From: an uncultured Oscillospiraceae bacterium | GTDB taxonomy: Bacteria > Bacillota > Clostridia > Oscillospirales > Oscillospiraceae | Length of the DNA: 6,238 bases | Reading direction: 5' to 3' | Assembly: GCA_934615645.1 (NCBI GenBank) | Contig: CAKTTR010000090.1 | Span: 1 to 6,238, forward strand | Part shown: positions 1 through 5,278 of the stretch, one piece after another | Layout: each line of letters begins with the position of its first letter | Numbering within the stretch: the stretch's first letter is position 1 | Notes under the pieces: generated by a model | What the model saw: only the letters and a program-made list of their open reading frames with translations | Told to the model about the DNA's origin: nothing | The model's database searches: none | Made by a program: the position numbers and the translations under genes

Positions 1-362
1 TGATCGGCGCGGGAGACGCGGCTGAGCCAGCCGCCGCCCCCGGCAGCCAGGGCGAGGTTTTCCTCGACGGTCATGCCTGGGGCGGTGCCGCGCATTGGGT
101 CCTGAAACAGGCGGCCGATGAGGCGGGCGCGCTTGTGCTCCGGTCGGAGGGTCACATCCTGGCCGTCCAGGAGAATTTGCCCGGCGTCTGTCAGGAAGCT
201 GCCGGCGATGGCGTTGAACAGGGTTGATTTGCCCGCGCCGTTGGCGCCGATGATGGAGATGAAGTCGCCGGGGCGAACGTCCAGCGACAGATCATCCAGC
301 GCCGTCTTAGCGTCCGGCGTGCCGGGGTGAAAGGTCTTGGTCAGATGGGAAAGCTTCAGCAT
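1..362 (-). CDS. trpZ: ABC transporter ATP-binding protein, TrpZ-like (N-terminal part only)
   Basis: This is the nucleotide-binding subunit of an ABC importer, expected to hydrolyse ATP on the cytoplasmic face and drive uptake through the neighbouring permease. The visible 120 codons begin MLKLSHLTKTF. Walker A is GANGAGKST (residues 39-47, Lys45, Ser46), and the Q-loop Gln87 lies in LFQDP. The ABC signature, Walker B and H-loop lie beyond the window edge, so the gene is cut by the window rather than broken. The ATG at 362 overlaps the permease stop by 7 nt (shared 356-362). An AGGAGG at 370-375, 7 nt upstream and inside the permease gene, supports this start. The overlap implies translational coupling in a trpXYZ-type operon. 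The ATPase fold is certain. Tryptophan specificity rests on the operon's Trp T-box and the binding-protein family, not on this subunit. Confidence 0.9.
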   Translation of the reverse strand, partial: MLKLSHLTKTFHPGTPDAKTALDDLSLDVRPGDFISIIGANGAGKSTLFNAIAGSFLTDAGQILLDGQDVTLRPEHKRARLIGRLFQDPMRGTAPGMTVEENLALAAGGGGWLSRVSRAD

Positions 363-1300
363 TGGGCCCCCTCCTCTCCCGTGCCCGCGCGGCGGGCAGC
401 AAAGCGGCGGCGCAGCATCGGCAGCCGCGATTTGAAATACGGCAGCGAGATGGCCGCGATGACGATGACGGAGGAGACGAGCTTGAGCATAAAGGCGGGC
501 ATATCGAATCGCAGGGCGATGGCGTAGACCAGGCGGAAGACGAACGCGCCCAGGACCATCCCGACGATGCGCCAGCCCATGCGGCGGCGGCCCAGGAAGG
601 CCGCGCCGATGAGCAGCGACGCCAGGGCGATGGTCACCATGCCGGAACCGATGTCGATATTGACGGACTTCTGCGACTGGGCCAGCAGGCAGCCGGACAG
701 GCCGGTGAAGGCGTTGGCGACGCAGAGGCCGACGATGGTCGTAAAGACGGGGTTGATGGACGAGGAGCGGACCATATCCGGGTTATCGCCCGTGGCGCGG
801 ATGGCAAGGCCCAGCTTCGTCTTCAAAAACAGGCCCAGGAAGACGGCGACGAGAATCACCGCGATGGCGGCGACAACGAGCTTGAACTGCCCGGCCAAGG
901 CCGTGCCCGCCAACAGGTCCTTCATCTTTGTGAAGACGGTGACCGTCTTATTCATATTGAGGACGGAGGAATTGCCCATGATGGCGATGTTGATGGAATA
1001 GAGCCCGGTGTTGACGATGATACCGGCAAGCAGGCTGTTGACGCCCATCTTCGTCTGCAGGACGGCGGTGATGAGCCCCGAGAGCATCCCGGCGGCCATG
1101 GCGGCGGCGATGGCCAGGTACGGGTGCCCGGCGATGGCCACGGCCGCGCCGACGGCGGCGCCTAAGGTGAAGCAGCCGTCAGTGGAAAGATCGCAGACGT
1201 CCAGCATGGAATAGCTGAGAAACAACGCCAGGACCGTCAGGCCGTTGATGAGGCCCAGCTCCAGAGCCGTCTGGAGCAGATTCAAAATGGAAGCGTCCAT
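356..1300 (-). CDS. trpY: ABC transporter permease, TrpY-like
   Basis: This 314-residue polytopic membrane protein belongs to the branched-chain amino acid/sugar permease fold (BPD_transp_2 type). It would form the membrane channel with the ATPase encoded just downstream and receive substrate from the lipoprotein encoded just upstream. Hydrophobic segments fill most of residues 8-105, 138-160, 183-210, 220-236, 245-263 and 270-287. A cytoplasmic coupling-type loop, LGLAIRATGDNPDM, lies near residues 163-176, and the tail is Arg-rich (296-304). The start is the ATG at 1300. A GGAGA about 11 nt upstream is a slightly distant but usable ribosome site. The gap to the upstream gene is 45 nt, and the 3' end overlaps trpZ by 7 nt. 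Only one Trp residue (W243) is present. Family assignment is strong; substrate is inferred from context. Confidence 0.92.
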   Translation of the reverse strand: MDASILNLLQTALELGLINGLTVLALFLSYSMLDVCDLSTDGCFTLGAAVGAAVAIAGHPYLAIAAAMAAGMLSGLITAVLQTKMGVNSLLAGIIVNTGLYSINIAIMGNSSVLNMNKTVTVFTKMKDLLAGTALAGQFKLVVAAIAVILVAVFLGLFLKTKLGLAIRATGDNPDMVRSSSINPVFTTIVGLCVANAFTGLSGCLLAQSQKSVNIDIGSGMVTIALASLLIGAAFLGRRRMGWRIVGMVLGAFVFRLVYAIALRFDMPAFMLKLVSSVIVIAAISLPYFKSRLPMLRRRFAARRAGTGEEGAQC

Positions 1301-1345
1301 AAAATGACTGGTCTCCTCTCCCCTAGTTTCAGGTTGAAATTATAA

Positions 1346-2425
1346 TCAGCTGGCAAATTCTTCGGCGGTCTCGATGCTCTTGACCTCGGTGCAGTAAGGA
1401 GCGAAGGTCTCCTTCAGGGTATCAAACGCATAGCCCAGCTGCTGGCAGACCTCGGTGTTGATCGTGGCGGTGCCGTTGTCGAAGGTGCGGACGGCCAGGG
1501 TGGCCGGGTCCTTGCCGTCGAGGAGGATTTCTGCGATCATGTCCGCCGTCTCGCGGCCCAGATTGGCGTAGTCGACGCCGTAGCCGAGGAACGCGCCGTT
1601 CAGGGCGAAGGAGTCGGCGCCGGTGTAGTGAGGGATGCCCGCTTCGGCGAAGGTCTCGTAGATGGTCAGCTCGGATTTCATGACGGTGTTGTCCGACGGG
1701 GTGAAGACGGCGTCCACGCCGTCGGCGACCAGGGCCTGGGCGGCCAGGGCGATCTCATCGACCGTCGTACCGGTGCGCTCGATGACTTCGACGCCGCGGT
1801 CGGTCAGGTTCTTCTTCGCGTCGGCGATGGCGGTGGCGGAGGAGTCCTGCCCGACGTCGTAGAGCAGGCCGACTTTTTTCGTCTCCGGGTTCTGGGCGAA
1901 GATCAGGTCCATAATGGCGGCGGTGTCGAGATAGTCGGACGTGCCGGTGATGTTGCTGCCCGGGGCATCCAGGCTATCGACGAGGTCGACGGACATGGGG
2001 TCCGAGACGGCGGCGAAGACGACGGGGGTGTCCGTCCCCTCGGTCGCGGCCTGCATGGCCATGGCCACCGGCGTTGCGACGCCGACGAGCAGGTCCGTGC
2101 CATCGGCCTGGAAGTTGGAGATGATCTGGTTCATCAGGCTGGCGTCGGCGTTGCAGTTATCGTAAGAAACTTCGAAGCTCACGCCGCGCTCCTGGCCGAT
2201 CTCCTCCAGGCGGGATTCGATGTTGGCGACGATCTGGTTCAGGGACGCGTCGTCGACGTAGTTGCAGATGCCGACGGTGTAGGTCTCGCCGCTGGATGCG
2301 CTGGACGGGGCGGCGTCGGAGCCGTTGGTGTTGTCCGCCGTCTTGCCGCAGCCGGCGAAGCTGCCGACGCAGACGAGGGCGGCCAGGGTGAAGGCGATCA
2401 GTTTTTTTAACGTTGCTTTTTTCAT
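1346..2425 (-). CDS. trpX: Substrate-binding lipoprotein of a tryptophan-type ABC transporter (TrpX-like)
   Basis: This extracytoplasmic solute-binding protein (359 residues) would capture the amino acid and deliver it to the permease. It starts MKKATLKK, followed by a hydrophobic stretch (9-24) and a lipobox SFAGC with the lipidated Cys at residue 26. A Ser/Ala/Asn-rich linker (27-47) follows, then a two-lobed binding domain of the ABC_sub_bind (COG2984) type from TYTVGICNYVDD onward. Typical motifs include VGVATPVAMAMQ, VFAAVSDP and VFTPSDN. The frame is open for 27 further codons upstream, to an ATG at 2506. The signal peptide and an AAGGAA site (2433-2438) favour the ATG at 2425. The protein contains no tryptophan at all. 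It is first in an operon with trpY and trpZ behind a Trp-specifier T-box, which supports tryptophan as substrate. Tyrosine-specific relatives of this family exist. Confidence 0.93.
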   Translation of the reverse strand: MKKATLKKLIAFTLAALVCVGSFAGCGKTADNTNGSDAAPSSASSGETYTVGICNYVDDASLNQIVANIESRLEEIGQERGVSFEVSYDNCNADASLMNQIISNFQADGTDLLVGVATPVAMAMQAATEGTDTPVVFAAVSDPMSVDLVDSLDAPGSNITGTSDYLDTAAIMDLIFAQNPETKKVGLLYDVGQDSSATAIADAKKNLTDRGVEVIERTGTTVDEIALAAQALVADGVDAVFTPSDNTVMKSELTIYETFAEAGIPHYTGADSFALNGAFLGYGVDYANLGRETADMIAEILLDGKDPATLAVRTFDNGTATINTEVCQQLGYAFDTLKETFAPYCTEVKSIETAEEFAS

Positions 2426-2432
2426 GATGGGT

Positions 2433-2438
2433 TCCTTT
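2433..2438 (-). promoter_or_regulatory. Ribosome binding site of trpX
   Basis: AAGGAA on the minus strand, 7 nt before the ATG at 2425. It decides the trpX start against the longer in-frame ATG at 2506, which has no clear site of its own. Confidence 0.75.
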
Positions 2439-2448
2439 CTATCATCGC

Positions 2449-2465
2449 GTGCCGTGGGGGCACGG
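2449..2465 (-). other. Small GC-rich hairpin between leader ORF and trpX
   Basis: Two alternative 5-bp stems can form: CCGTG/CACGG (2452-2456 with 2461-2465) or GTGCC/GGCAC (2449-2453 with 2459-2463). It lies just upstream of the trpX ribosome site. No U-run follows, so it is not a terminator. A role in translation is possible but unproven. Confidence 0.3.
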
Positions 2466-2507
2466 TGAGGGTTTTTGTTGGATTTTGGCGAATTTTCTTG
2501 AATCATG

Positions 2508-2552
2508 TCACGATTCGGGACGCCATCGTTTGTAAAGCATTTTGTGCGGCAT
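2508..2552 (-). CDS. Possible 14-residue leader peptide with one Trp codon
   Basis: A short frame lies between the T-box terminator and trpX. It reads MPHKMLYKRWRPES and stops with TGA. A strong GGAGG (2561-2565) sits 8 nt before its ATG, a better site than that of trpX itself. The peptide is basic and has a single Trp at codon 10, flanked by two Arg codons (CGA, CGT). One nucleotide after the stop is an ATG (2506) in frame with trpX, so terminating ribosomes could restart there. By position it could be a translational leader that senses charged tRNA-Trp as a second layer after the T-box. One Trp codon is weak evidence, and translation is not demonstrated. Confidence 0.45.
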   Translation of the reverse strand: MPHKMLYKRWRPES

Positions 2553-2560
2553 TGTTGGTT

Positions 2561-2565
2561 CCTCC
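2561..2565 (-). promoter_or_regulatory. Strong ribosome binding site of the leader ORF
   Basis: GGAGG with an 8-nt spacer to ATG at 2552. The stretch GGAACCAACAATG here resembles GGAACCCATCATG at the trpX start, so the two initiation regions may be related by duplication. Confidence 0.55.
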
Positions 2566-2585
2566 AATTTCTTGGCTGGGGAAAT

Positions 2586-2623
2586 AAAAAACTCCTGCCC
2601 CAGCGGTTTTGCTGGGACAGGAG
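2586..2623 (-). terminator. Intrinsic terminator of the T-box leader
   Basis: On the minus strand a 13-bp stem (2611-2623 with 2592-2604, one G-U pair) with a 6-nt loop is followed at once by six T (2591-2586). Its 5' arm, CTCCTGTCCC, is also the 3' half of the predicted antiterminator, so the two folds exclude each other. Confidence 0.95.
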
Positions 2624-2889
2624 ATAACATCCTGCGGTGCCACCCGGCTTGGCGCGTTGCTTGCGCCCACTTAGCGTGCACTACCATGCACCGGCATTTG
2701 GTCACGGAGTGCCGCTCCGTCTCACATACTCCAGGGGGCCTTAAAATACAAATACATGTTAACATGCACGCCCTGTTTCCGATCGCCCTCGAAAGTCCAT
2801 TCAGCGGGATCCTCTTCTGCTGCAATTTCACCATCTGCAGCTCTCTGGGAGAACGGTGCTCTCGCCTACTCACTCTTTCTCAACGGTTT
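2586..2889 (-). ncRNA. T-box riboswitch, tryptophan specifier
   Basis: This cis-acting leader reads uncharged tRNA and controls transcription of trpXYZ. The T-box core GGGTGGCACCGCAGG lies at 2631-2645. It predicts an antiterminator of helix GGG/CCC, the 7-nt bulge UGGCACC, then helix GCAGGA/UCCUGU using the terminator's 5' arm. The bulge UGGC can pair with a GCCA tRNA end, matching the G discriminator usual in bacterial tRNA-Trp. In Stem I, GAAAG (2875-2879) pairs with CUUUC (2791-2795). The specifier loop has an AGUGAGUA 5' side and GAAUGGA 3' side. The UGG Trp codon is at 2797-2799, followed by the conserved A. The apical hairpin (2819-2841) carries the AG-bulge/GGUGNAA-type motif. Further stems lie at about 2650-2730. 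All canonical parts are present. Confidence 0.95.
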
Positions 2890-2895
2890 TTCTGC

Positions 2896-2924
2896 ATTCT
2901 ACCACGCGTTTTTCCTCTTGTCAA
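2896..2924 (-). promoter_or_regulatory. Promoter of the T-box/trpXYZ operon
   Basis: TTGACA (2919-2924) and TAGAAT (2896-2901) are separated by 17 bp on the minus strand, a near-perfect housekeeping-sigma promoter. The predicted transcript start near 2889 falls about 10 nt before T-box Stem I. Confidence 0.9.
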
Positions 2925-2981
2925 GGTGGAACGCACAAAAATTTTTTCTCCCCACCCACCACGTTCACGAATGATTCACCA

Positions 2982-3011
2982 TTGCAGGGAGCATAGATGA
3001 TATGATAGAAT
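2982..3011 (+). promoter_or_regulatory. Candidate promoter of the S41 protease gene
   Basis: TTGCAG (2982-2987), an 18-bp spacer and TAGAAT (3006-3011) form a moderate promoter diverging from the trp promoter 58 bp away. TATGAT at 3001-3006 is an alternative -10. The predicted start near 3018 lies just before the structured element, so the 5' leader would be about 280 nt. Apart from this and the trp promoter I see nothing in 2925-3020. Confidence 0.4.
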
Positions 3012-3023
3012 AGCATTCATAGA

Positions 3024-3273
3024 AAAAAGCTTCGCAGAATTTCGCCGCGCACGGCGAAACAAATTCTAATTCGTTTTTTCCGGCGGCGTGTACGTCGGGA
3101 AAAACTCTTTACGCCCTGCAAGTGTGGAATTTCCGCGCCAACGGCGTGGAAATTATGCGCGCGGCAGGGTGCAACTCCCTATGCGGACAAGTCCGCATAG
3201 GGAGAGGGGGCGTAAGCCCCCCTCAAATGCGAGCCCAGCGCAGCGGGTCGCATTTGAAGCTTTCGAAGAAAGC
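3024..3273 (+). repeat. Multi-hairpin structured element, copy A
   Basis: This element is shared, in reverse orientation, with 5059-5342. It is a chain of hairpins. H1 is 3036-3067 (core TTTCGCCG, loop CGCA). H2 is 3073-3105 (13-bp arms, 7-nt loop). H3 has an outer CCCTGC/GCAGGG (3114-3119 with 3164-3169) around a 12-bp inner stem (3128-3139 with 3143-3154, loop AAC). Two hairpins occur only in this copy (3175-3223). H5 is 3223-3257 (loop AGCGCAGC), and H6 is 3259-3273 (GCTTTC/GAAAGC). AAAGCTTC (3026-3033) could also close the whole element with GAAGCTTT (3256-3263). It fills the upstream region of the protease gene and ends 6 nt before its ribosome site. It encodes no credible protein. It may be a structured mobile repeat, a leader RNA or a separate small RNA. 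Repetition and folding are directly visible; function is unknown. Confidence 0.85.
3175..3223 (+). repeat. Two tandem hairpins present only in copy A
   Basis: The first has perfect 14-nt arms (3175-3188 with 3191-3204) separated by only AA. The second is AGGGGGC, GTAA, GCCCCCCT (3205-3223). Copy B has only a few bases at the corresponding point. They look like insertable modules within the element. Confidence 0.8.
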
Positions 3274-3279
3274 GTCATG

Positions 3280-3286
3280 AAAGGAG
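3280..3286 (+). promoter_or_regulatory. Ribosome binding site supporting the GTG start of the protease gene
   Basis: AAAGGAG lies 9 nt upstream of GTG at 3296. It fixes this non-ATG start, which is followed directly by Lys-Lys and the membrane segment. Confidence 0.85.
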
Positions 3287-3295
3287 ACACACATC

Positions 3296-4486
3296 GTGAA
3301 AAAAGGGTTCCAAATTCTGACAGCGCTGGTCTGCGCGCTGATGCTGATGGGGTTGACGTTCGTCATCACCTACAGCGCGGTCAGCCAGCACTATGGCGCG
3401 TCGGCGGAGGCGCAGCAGGTCAGCCAAAAGACGGCGGAGCTGTACGCCTACTTAGACCATTATTTTATCGGCGAGACCGACGCCGCCGCCCTCTCGGACG
3501 CGGCGTCCAGCGCCATGGTCGACGCCATCGGCGACGAGTGGAGCTATTACATCCCCGCCGACGAGTACCAGCAGCATCTGGACATGCTGCAAAACGCCTA
3601 TGTCGGCATCGGCATCACCATCACCCAAGACGAAGACACCGGGGCGTTTACCATCCTCACCGTCACCGACGGCGGCCCGGCAGCAAGCGCGGGGCTGCAG
3701 GCGGGCGATGTCATCACCGCCATTGACGAGCAGGACGTGACGGCGCTTTCCATGACGGAGCTGCGGACCCTCGTCCGGGGCGAGGAAGGGACGACCCTCT
3801 CCCTCACCTACCGGCGCGGCGATGCCGAGACGACCTGCACCCTGACCCGGGGGAATATCGAGACGGAGGTCGTCCACGCGCAAATGCTTGACGGCGGCAT
3901 CGGCTATGTCCGCATCGTGAATTTTGACGGCGGGTGCGCGGAGAAGACCATCGCGGCCATCGAAGACCTGCAGAGCCAGGGGGCGACGTCGATCCTCTTT
4001 GACGTCCGCAATAACCCCGGTGGGCTCAAGAGCGAGCTGGTGGATCTCTTGGACTATCTCCTGCCGGAGGGCGAGATCTTCCACACCGTCGACTACGCGG
4101 GAAATGACGAGATCGACACGTCGGACGAAGCGCACTTGGCGCTGCCGATGGCGGTGCTGGTCAACCGGGAATCTTACTCGGCGGCAGAGTTCTTCGCCGC
4201 GGCGCTGCAGGAGTATGAGGCGGCCGTCATCGTCGGAACGCAGACGTATGGCAAGGGGTATTTCCAGTCGGCGCTGCAGCTTTCGGATGGGTCGGCGATC
4301 AATCTCTCCATCGGCAAGTATTTTACCCCCCAGGGCAAGAGCCTGGCGGGCGTCGGCGTCACACCGGATCTCGAGATCTCCCTCAGTGACGACGAAGCGG
4401 CTTGCCTTGCCGCCGGAACCCTGGCGCTTTCCGACGATCCCCAACTTTTGGGGGCAATTTCCGCCCTGGACCCGGAAAAGACTTGA
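3296..4486 (+). CDS. S41-family C-terminal processing protease (CtpA type), membrane-anchored
   Basis: This 396-residue serine protease probably acts outside the membrane on cell-envelope or signalling proteins. It begins with GTG. An N-terminal hydrophobic anchor (residues 6-28, after Lys2-Lys3) has no lipobox. A helical region (35-95) leads to a PDZ domain (about 96-185, carboxylate-loop YVGIGITI at 102-109, GLQAGDVI at 133-140). The protease core follows: DVRNNPGG (236-243), catalytic Ser295 in SYSAAE, Lys320 in YGKG and Gln324. The 25-residue Ser-Lys and 4-residue Lys-Gln spacings match E. coli Prc. The length is normal for clostridial members, and the tail after residue 365 is short. No substrate gene adjoins it. 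It is preceded by structured element copy A, and its stop codon overlaps the greA promoter. The exact subfamily (CtpA, CtpB) cannot be decided here. Confidence 0.93.
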   Translation: MKKGFQILTALVCALMLMGLTFVITYSAVSQHYGASAEAQQVSQKTAELYAYLDHYFIGETDAAALSDAASSAMVDAIGDEWSYYIPADEYQQHLDMLQNAYVGIGITITQDEDTGAFTILTVTDGGPAASAGLQAGDVITAIDEQDVTALSMTELRTLVRGEEGTTLSLTYRRGDAETTCTLTRGNIETEVVHAQMLDGGIGYVRIVNFDGGCAEKTIAAIEDLQSQGATSILFDVRNNPGGLKSELVDLLDYLLPEGEIFHTVDYAGNDEIDTSDEAHLALPMAVLVNRESYSAAEFFAAALQEYEAAVIVGTQTYGKGYFQSALQLSDGSAINLSIGKYFTPQGKSLAGVGVTPDLEISLSDDEAACLAAGTLALSDDPQLLGAISALDPEKT

Positions 4487-4512
4487 CACGGCGGGGTCTC
4501 ATCTTCTATAAT
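4483..4512 (+). promoter_or_regulatory. Promoter of greA overlapping the protease stop codon
   Basis: Perfect TTGACA (4483-4488) and TATAAT (4507-4512) hexamers are separated by 18 bp. The TGA stop of the protease gene (4484-4486) lies inside the -35 box. The predicted start near 4519 gives a leader of about 67 nt. Confidence 0.9.
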
Positions 4513-4538
4513 CACAGAAGCTATCATAGCAGTCGTAT

Positions 4539-4552
4539 GCCTGCACGCAGGC
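4539..4552 (+). other. Short hairpin in the greA leader
   Basis: GCCTG, CACG, CAGGC forms a 5-bp stem with a 4-nt loop (or 6 bp with 2 nt), with no U-run. It is probably a leader structure. It is not a terminator for the upstream gene. Confidence 0.35.
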
Positions 4553-4585
4553 TTCACGAGGATCTACGCGGAAGGAAGGGTCAAA

Positions 4586-5059
4586 ATGGCAAAAGAATTT
4601 AAGATCAGCAGCGCCCGTCTGAAGGAATTAGAGGACGAGCTGAAATACCTGAAAACCACCCGGGAAAAGGAAGTGGCCGAGCAGATCAAGGAGGCCCGTT
4701 CCTTTGGCGACCTCTCGGAAAACAGCGAATATGACGAGGCGAAAAATGAGCAGGCCAAGCTCTATGGCCGCATCGCGGAAGTGGAGAATATTCTGGCCCA
4801 CGCCGTCATCATTGAAGAATCGGAAGAGCAGGCGGGCCACGTCGGCCTGGGCTGCAGCGTCCGCGTCAAGGACCTGGACACCGGGGATGAGGACGTCTAC
4901 CAGATCGTCGGCTCCCAGGAGGCCGATCCCATGAACCTGCGCATCTCCGACGACGCGCCCTTTGGCCGCGCCATCATCGGCAAGACCGAGGGCGAGACCT
5001 TCGAGGTCGAGGCCCCGGTGGGGACGCTGCGGTTTGAGATTCTCTCGATCACCCGGTGA
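4586..5059 (+). CDS. greA: Transcription elongation factor GreA
   Basis: GreA binds the RNA polymerase secondary channel and stimulates cleavage of backtracked transcripts. The 157-residue length is typical. The N-terminal coiled coil (about 8-75) carries the tip motif GDLSENSEYDEAK (41-53), with the acidic residues Asp42 and Glu45 that act at the polymerase active site. The C-terminal globular domain (about 85-157) includes NLRISDDAPFGRAIIGKTEG, the usual GreA ending region. The ATG at 4586 follows a purine-rich AAGGAAGGG (4572-4580). It has its own promoter overlapping the upstream stop codon. lysS lies downstream in the same direction, an order common in Firmicutes, but here the 384-bp gap is filled by element copy B. 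Hairpin H6 of that element starts at the last base of the stop codon. No classic terminator follows. Contains no Trp or other anomalies. Confidence 0.98.
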   Translation: MAKEFKISSARLKELEDELKYLKTTREKEVAEQIKEARSFGDLSENSEYDEAKNEQAKLYGRIAEVENILAHAVIIEESEEQAGHVGLGCSVRVKDLDTGDEDVYQIVGSQEADPMNLRISDDAPFGRAIIGKTEGETFEVEAPVGTLRFEILSITR

Positions 5060-5092
5060 GAGATTGTCAAAAACGGGTTTTTGACAATCTCT
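5059..5092 (+). repeat. 15-bp perfect hairpin abutting the greA stop codon (H6 of copy B)
   Basis: AGAGATTGTCAAAAA (5059-5073), loop CGGG, and its exact complement (5078-5092). The left arm begins with the final A of the greA stop codon. The T-run lies in the 3' arm rather than after it, so this is not a standard intrinsic terminator, though it could stabilise the greA mRNA 3' end. Confidence 0.8.
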
Positions 5093-5214
5093 TCAAACGA
5101 GAACCGCTGCGCTGGGTTCTCGTTTGAGGGGTTGGCACCCTGCTGCGCGCATAATTTTCACGCCGTTGGCGTGAAAATTCCACACTTGCAGGGCGTAAAG
5201 TATTTTCCCCGACG

Positions 5215-5278
5215 TATGCGCTGCATGGGTTCGACTTCACCAATCGCGCTGCGCGCTCTTGGAGTCTCACCCACTTGC
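5215..5278 (-). repeat. Nested-stem insertion at the tip of H2 in copy B
   Basis: A 64-nt segment replaces the 7-nt loop found in copy A. It folds on itself through stacked short stems: TGGGT/ACCCA (5226-5230 with 5269-5273), GACT/AGTC, CCAA/TTGG and CGCG/CGCG with a 3-nt loop (5249-5251). It extends H2 into one long arm. Confidence 0.75.

Noticed and set aside
80..94. T-box-like GGCACCGC on the minus strand
   Set aside because: It lies inside the ATPase coding sequence in a conserved region, with no terminator or Stem I around it.
362..1165. 267-codon open frame on the plus strand opposite trpY
   Set aside because: It is antisense to a clear permease. The predicted protein is low-complexity, rich in Asp, Gly and Arg, as expected from a GC-rich shadow frame.
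1628..2410. 260-codon open frame on the plus strand opposite trpX
   Set aside because: It is a Gly/Val/Asp-rich shadow of a well-supported binding-protein gene and shows no recognisable domain.
2508..2873. 121-codon minus-strand frame across the T-box
   Set aside because: It runs through T-box stems and the terminator. Only its last 14 codons have a ribosome site, and these are listed separately.
3088..3726. 212-codon plus-strand frame over copy A and the protease start
   Set aside because: It begins inside hairpins and continues out of frame through the protease gene, with a His/Arg-rich shadow sequence.
4439..4453. CCCCAA/TTGGGG hairpin near the end of the protease gene
   Set aside because: It lies within coding sequence and no T-run follows, so it is not a terminator.
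3452..4489. 345-codon open frame on the minus strand opposite the S41 protease
   Set aside because: It is antisense to a gene with intact catalytic motifs, its composition is shadow-like, and it has no family features.
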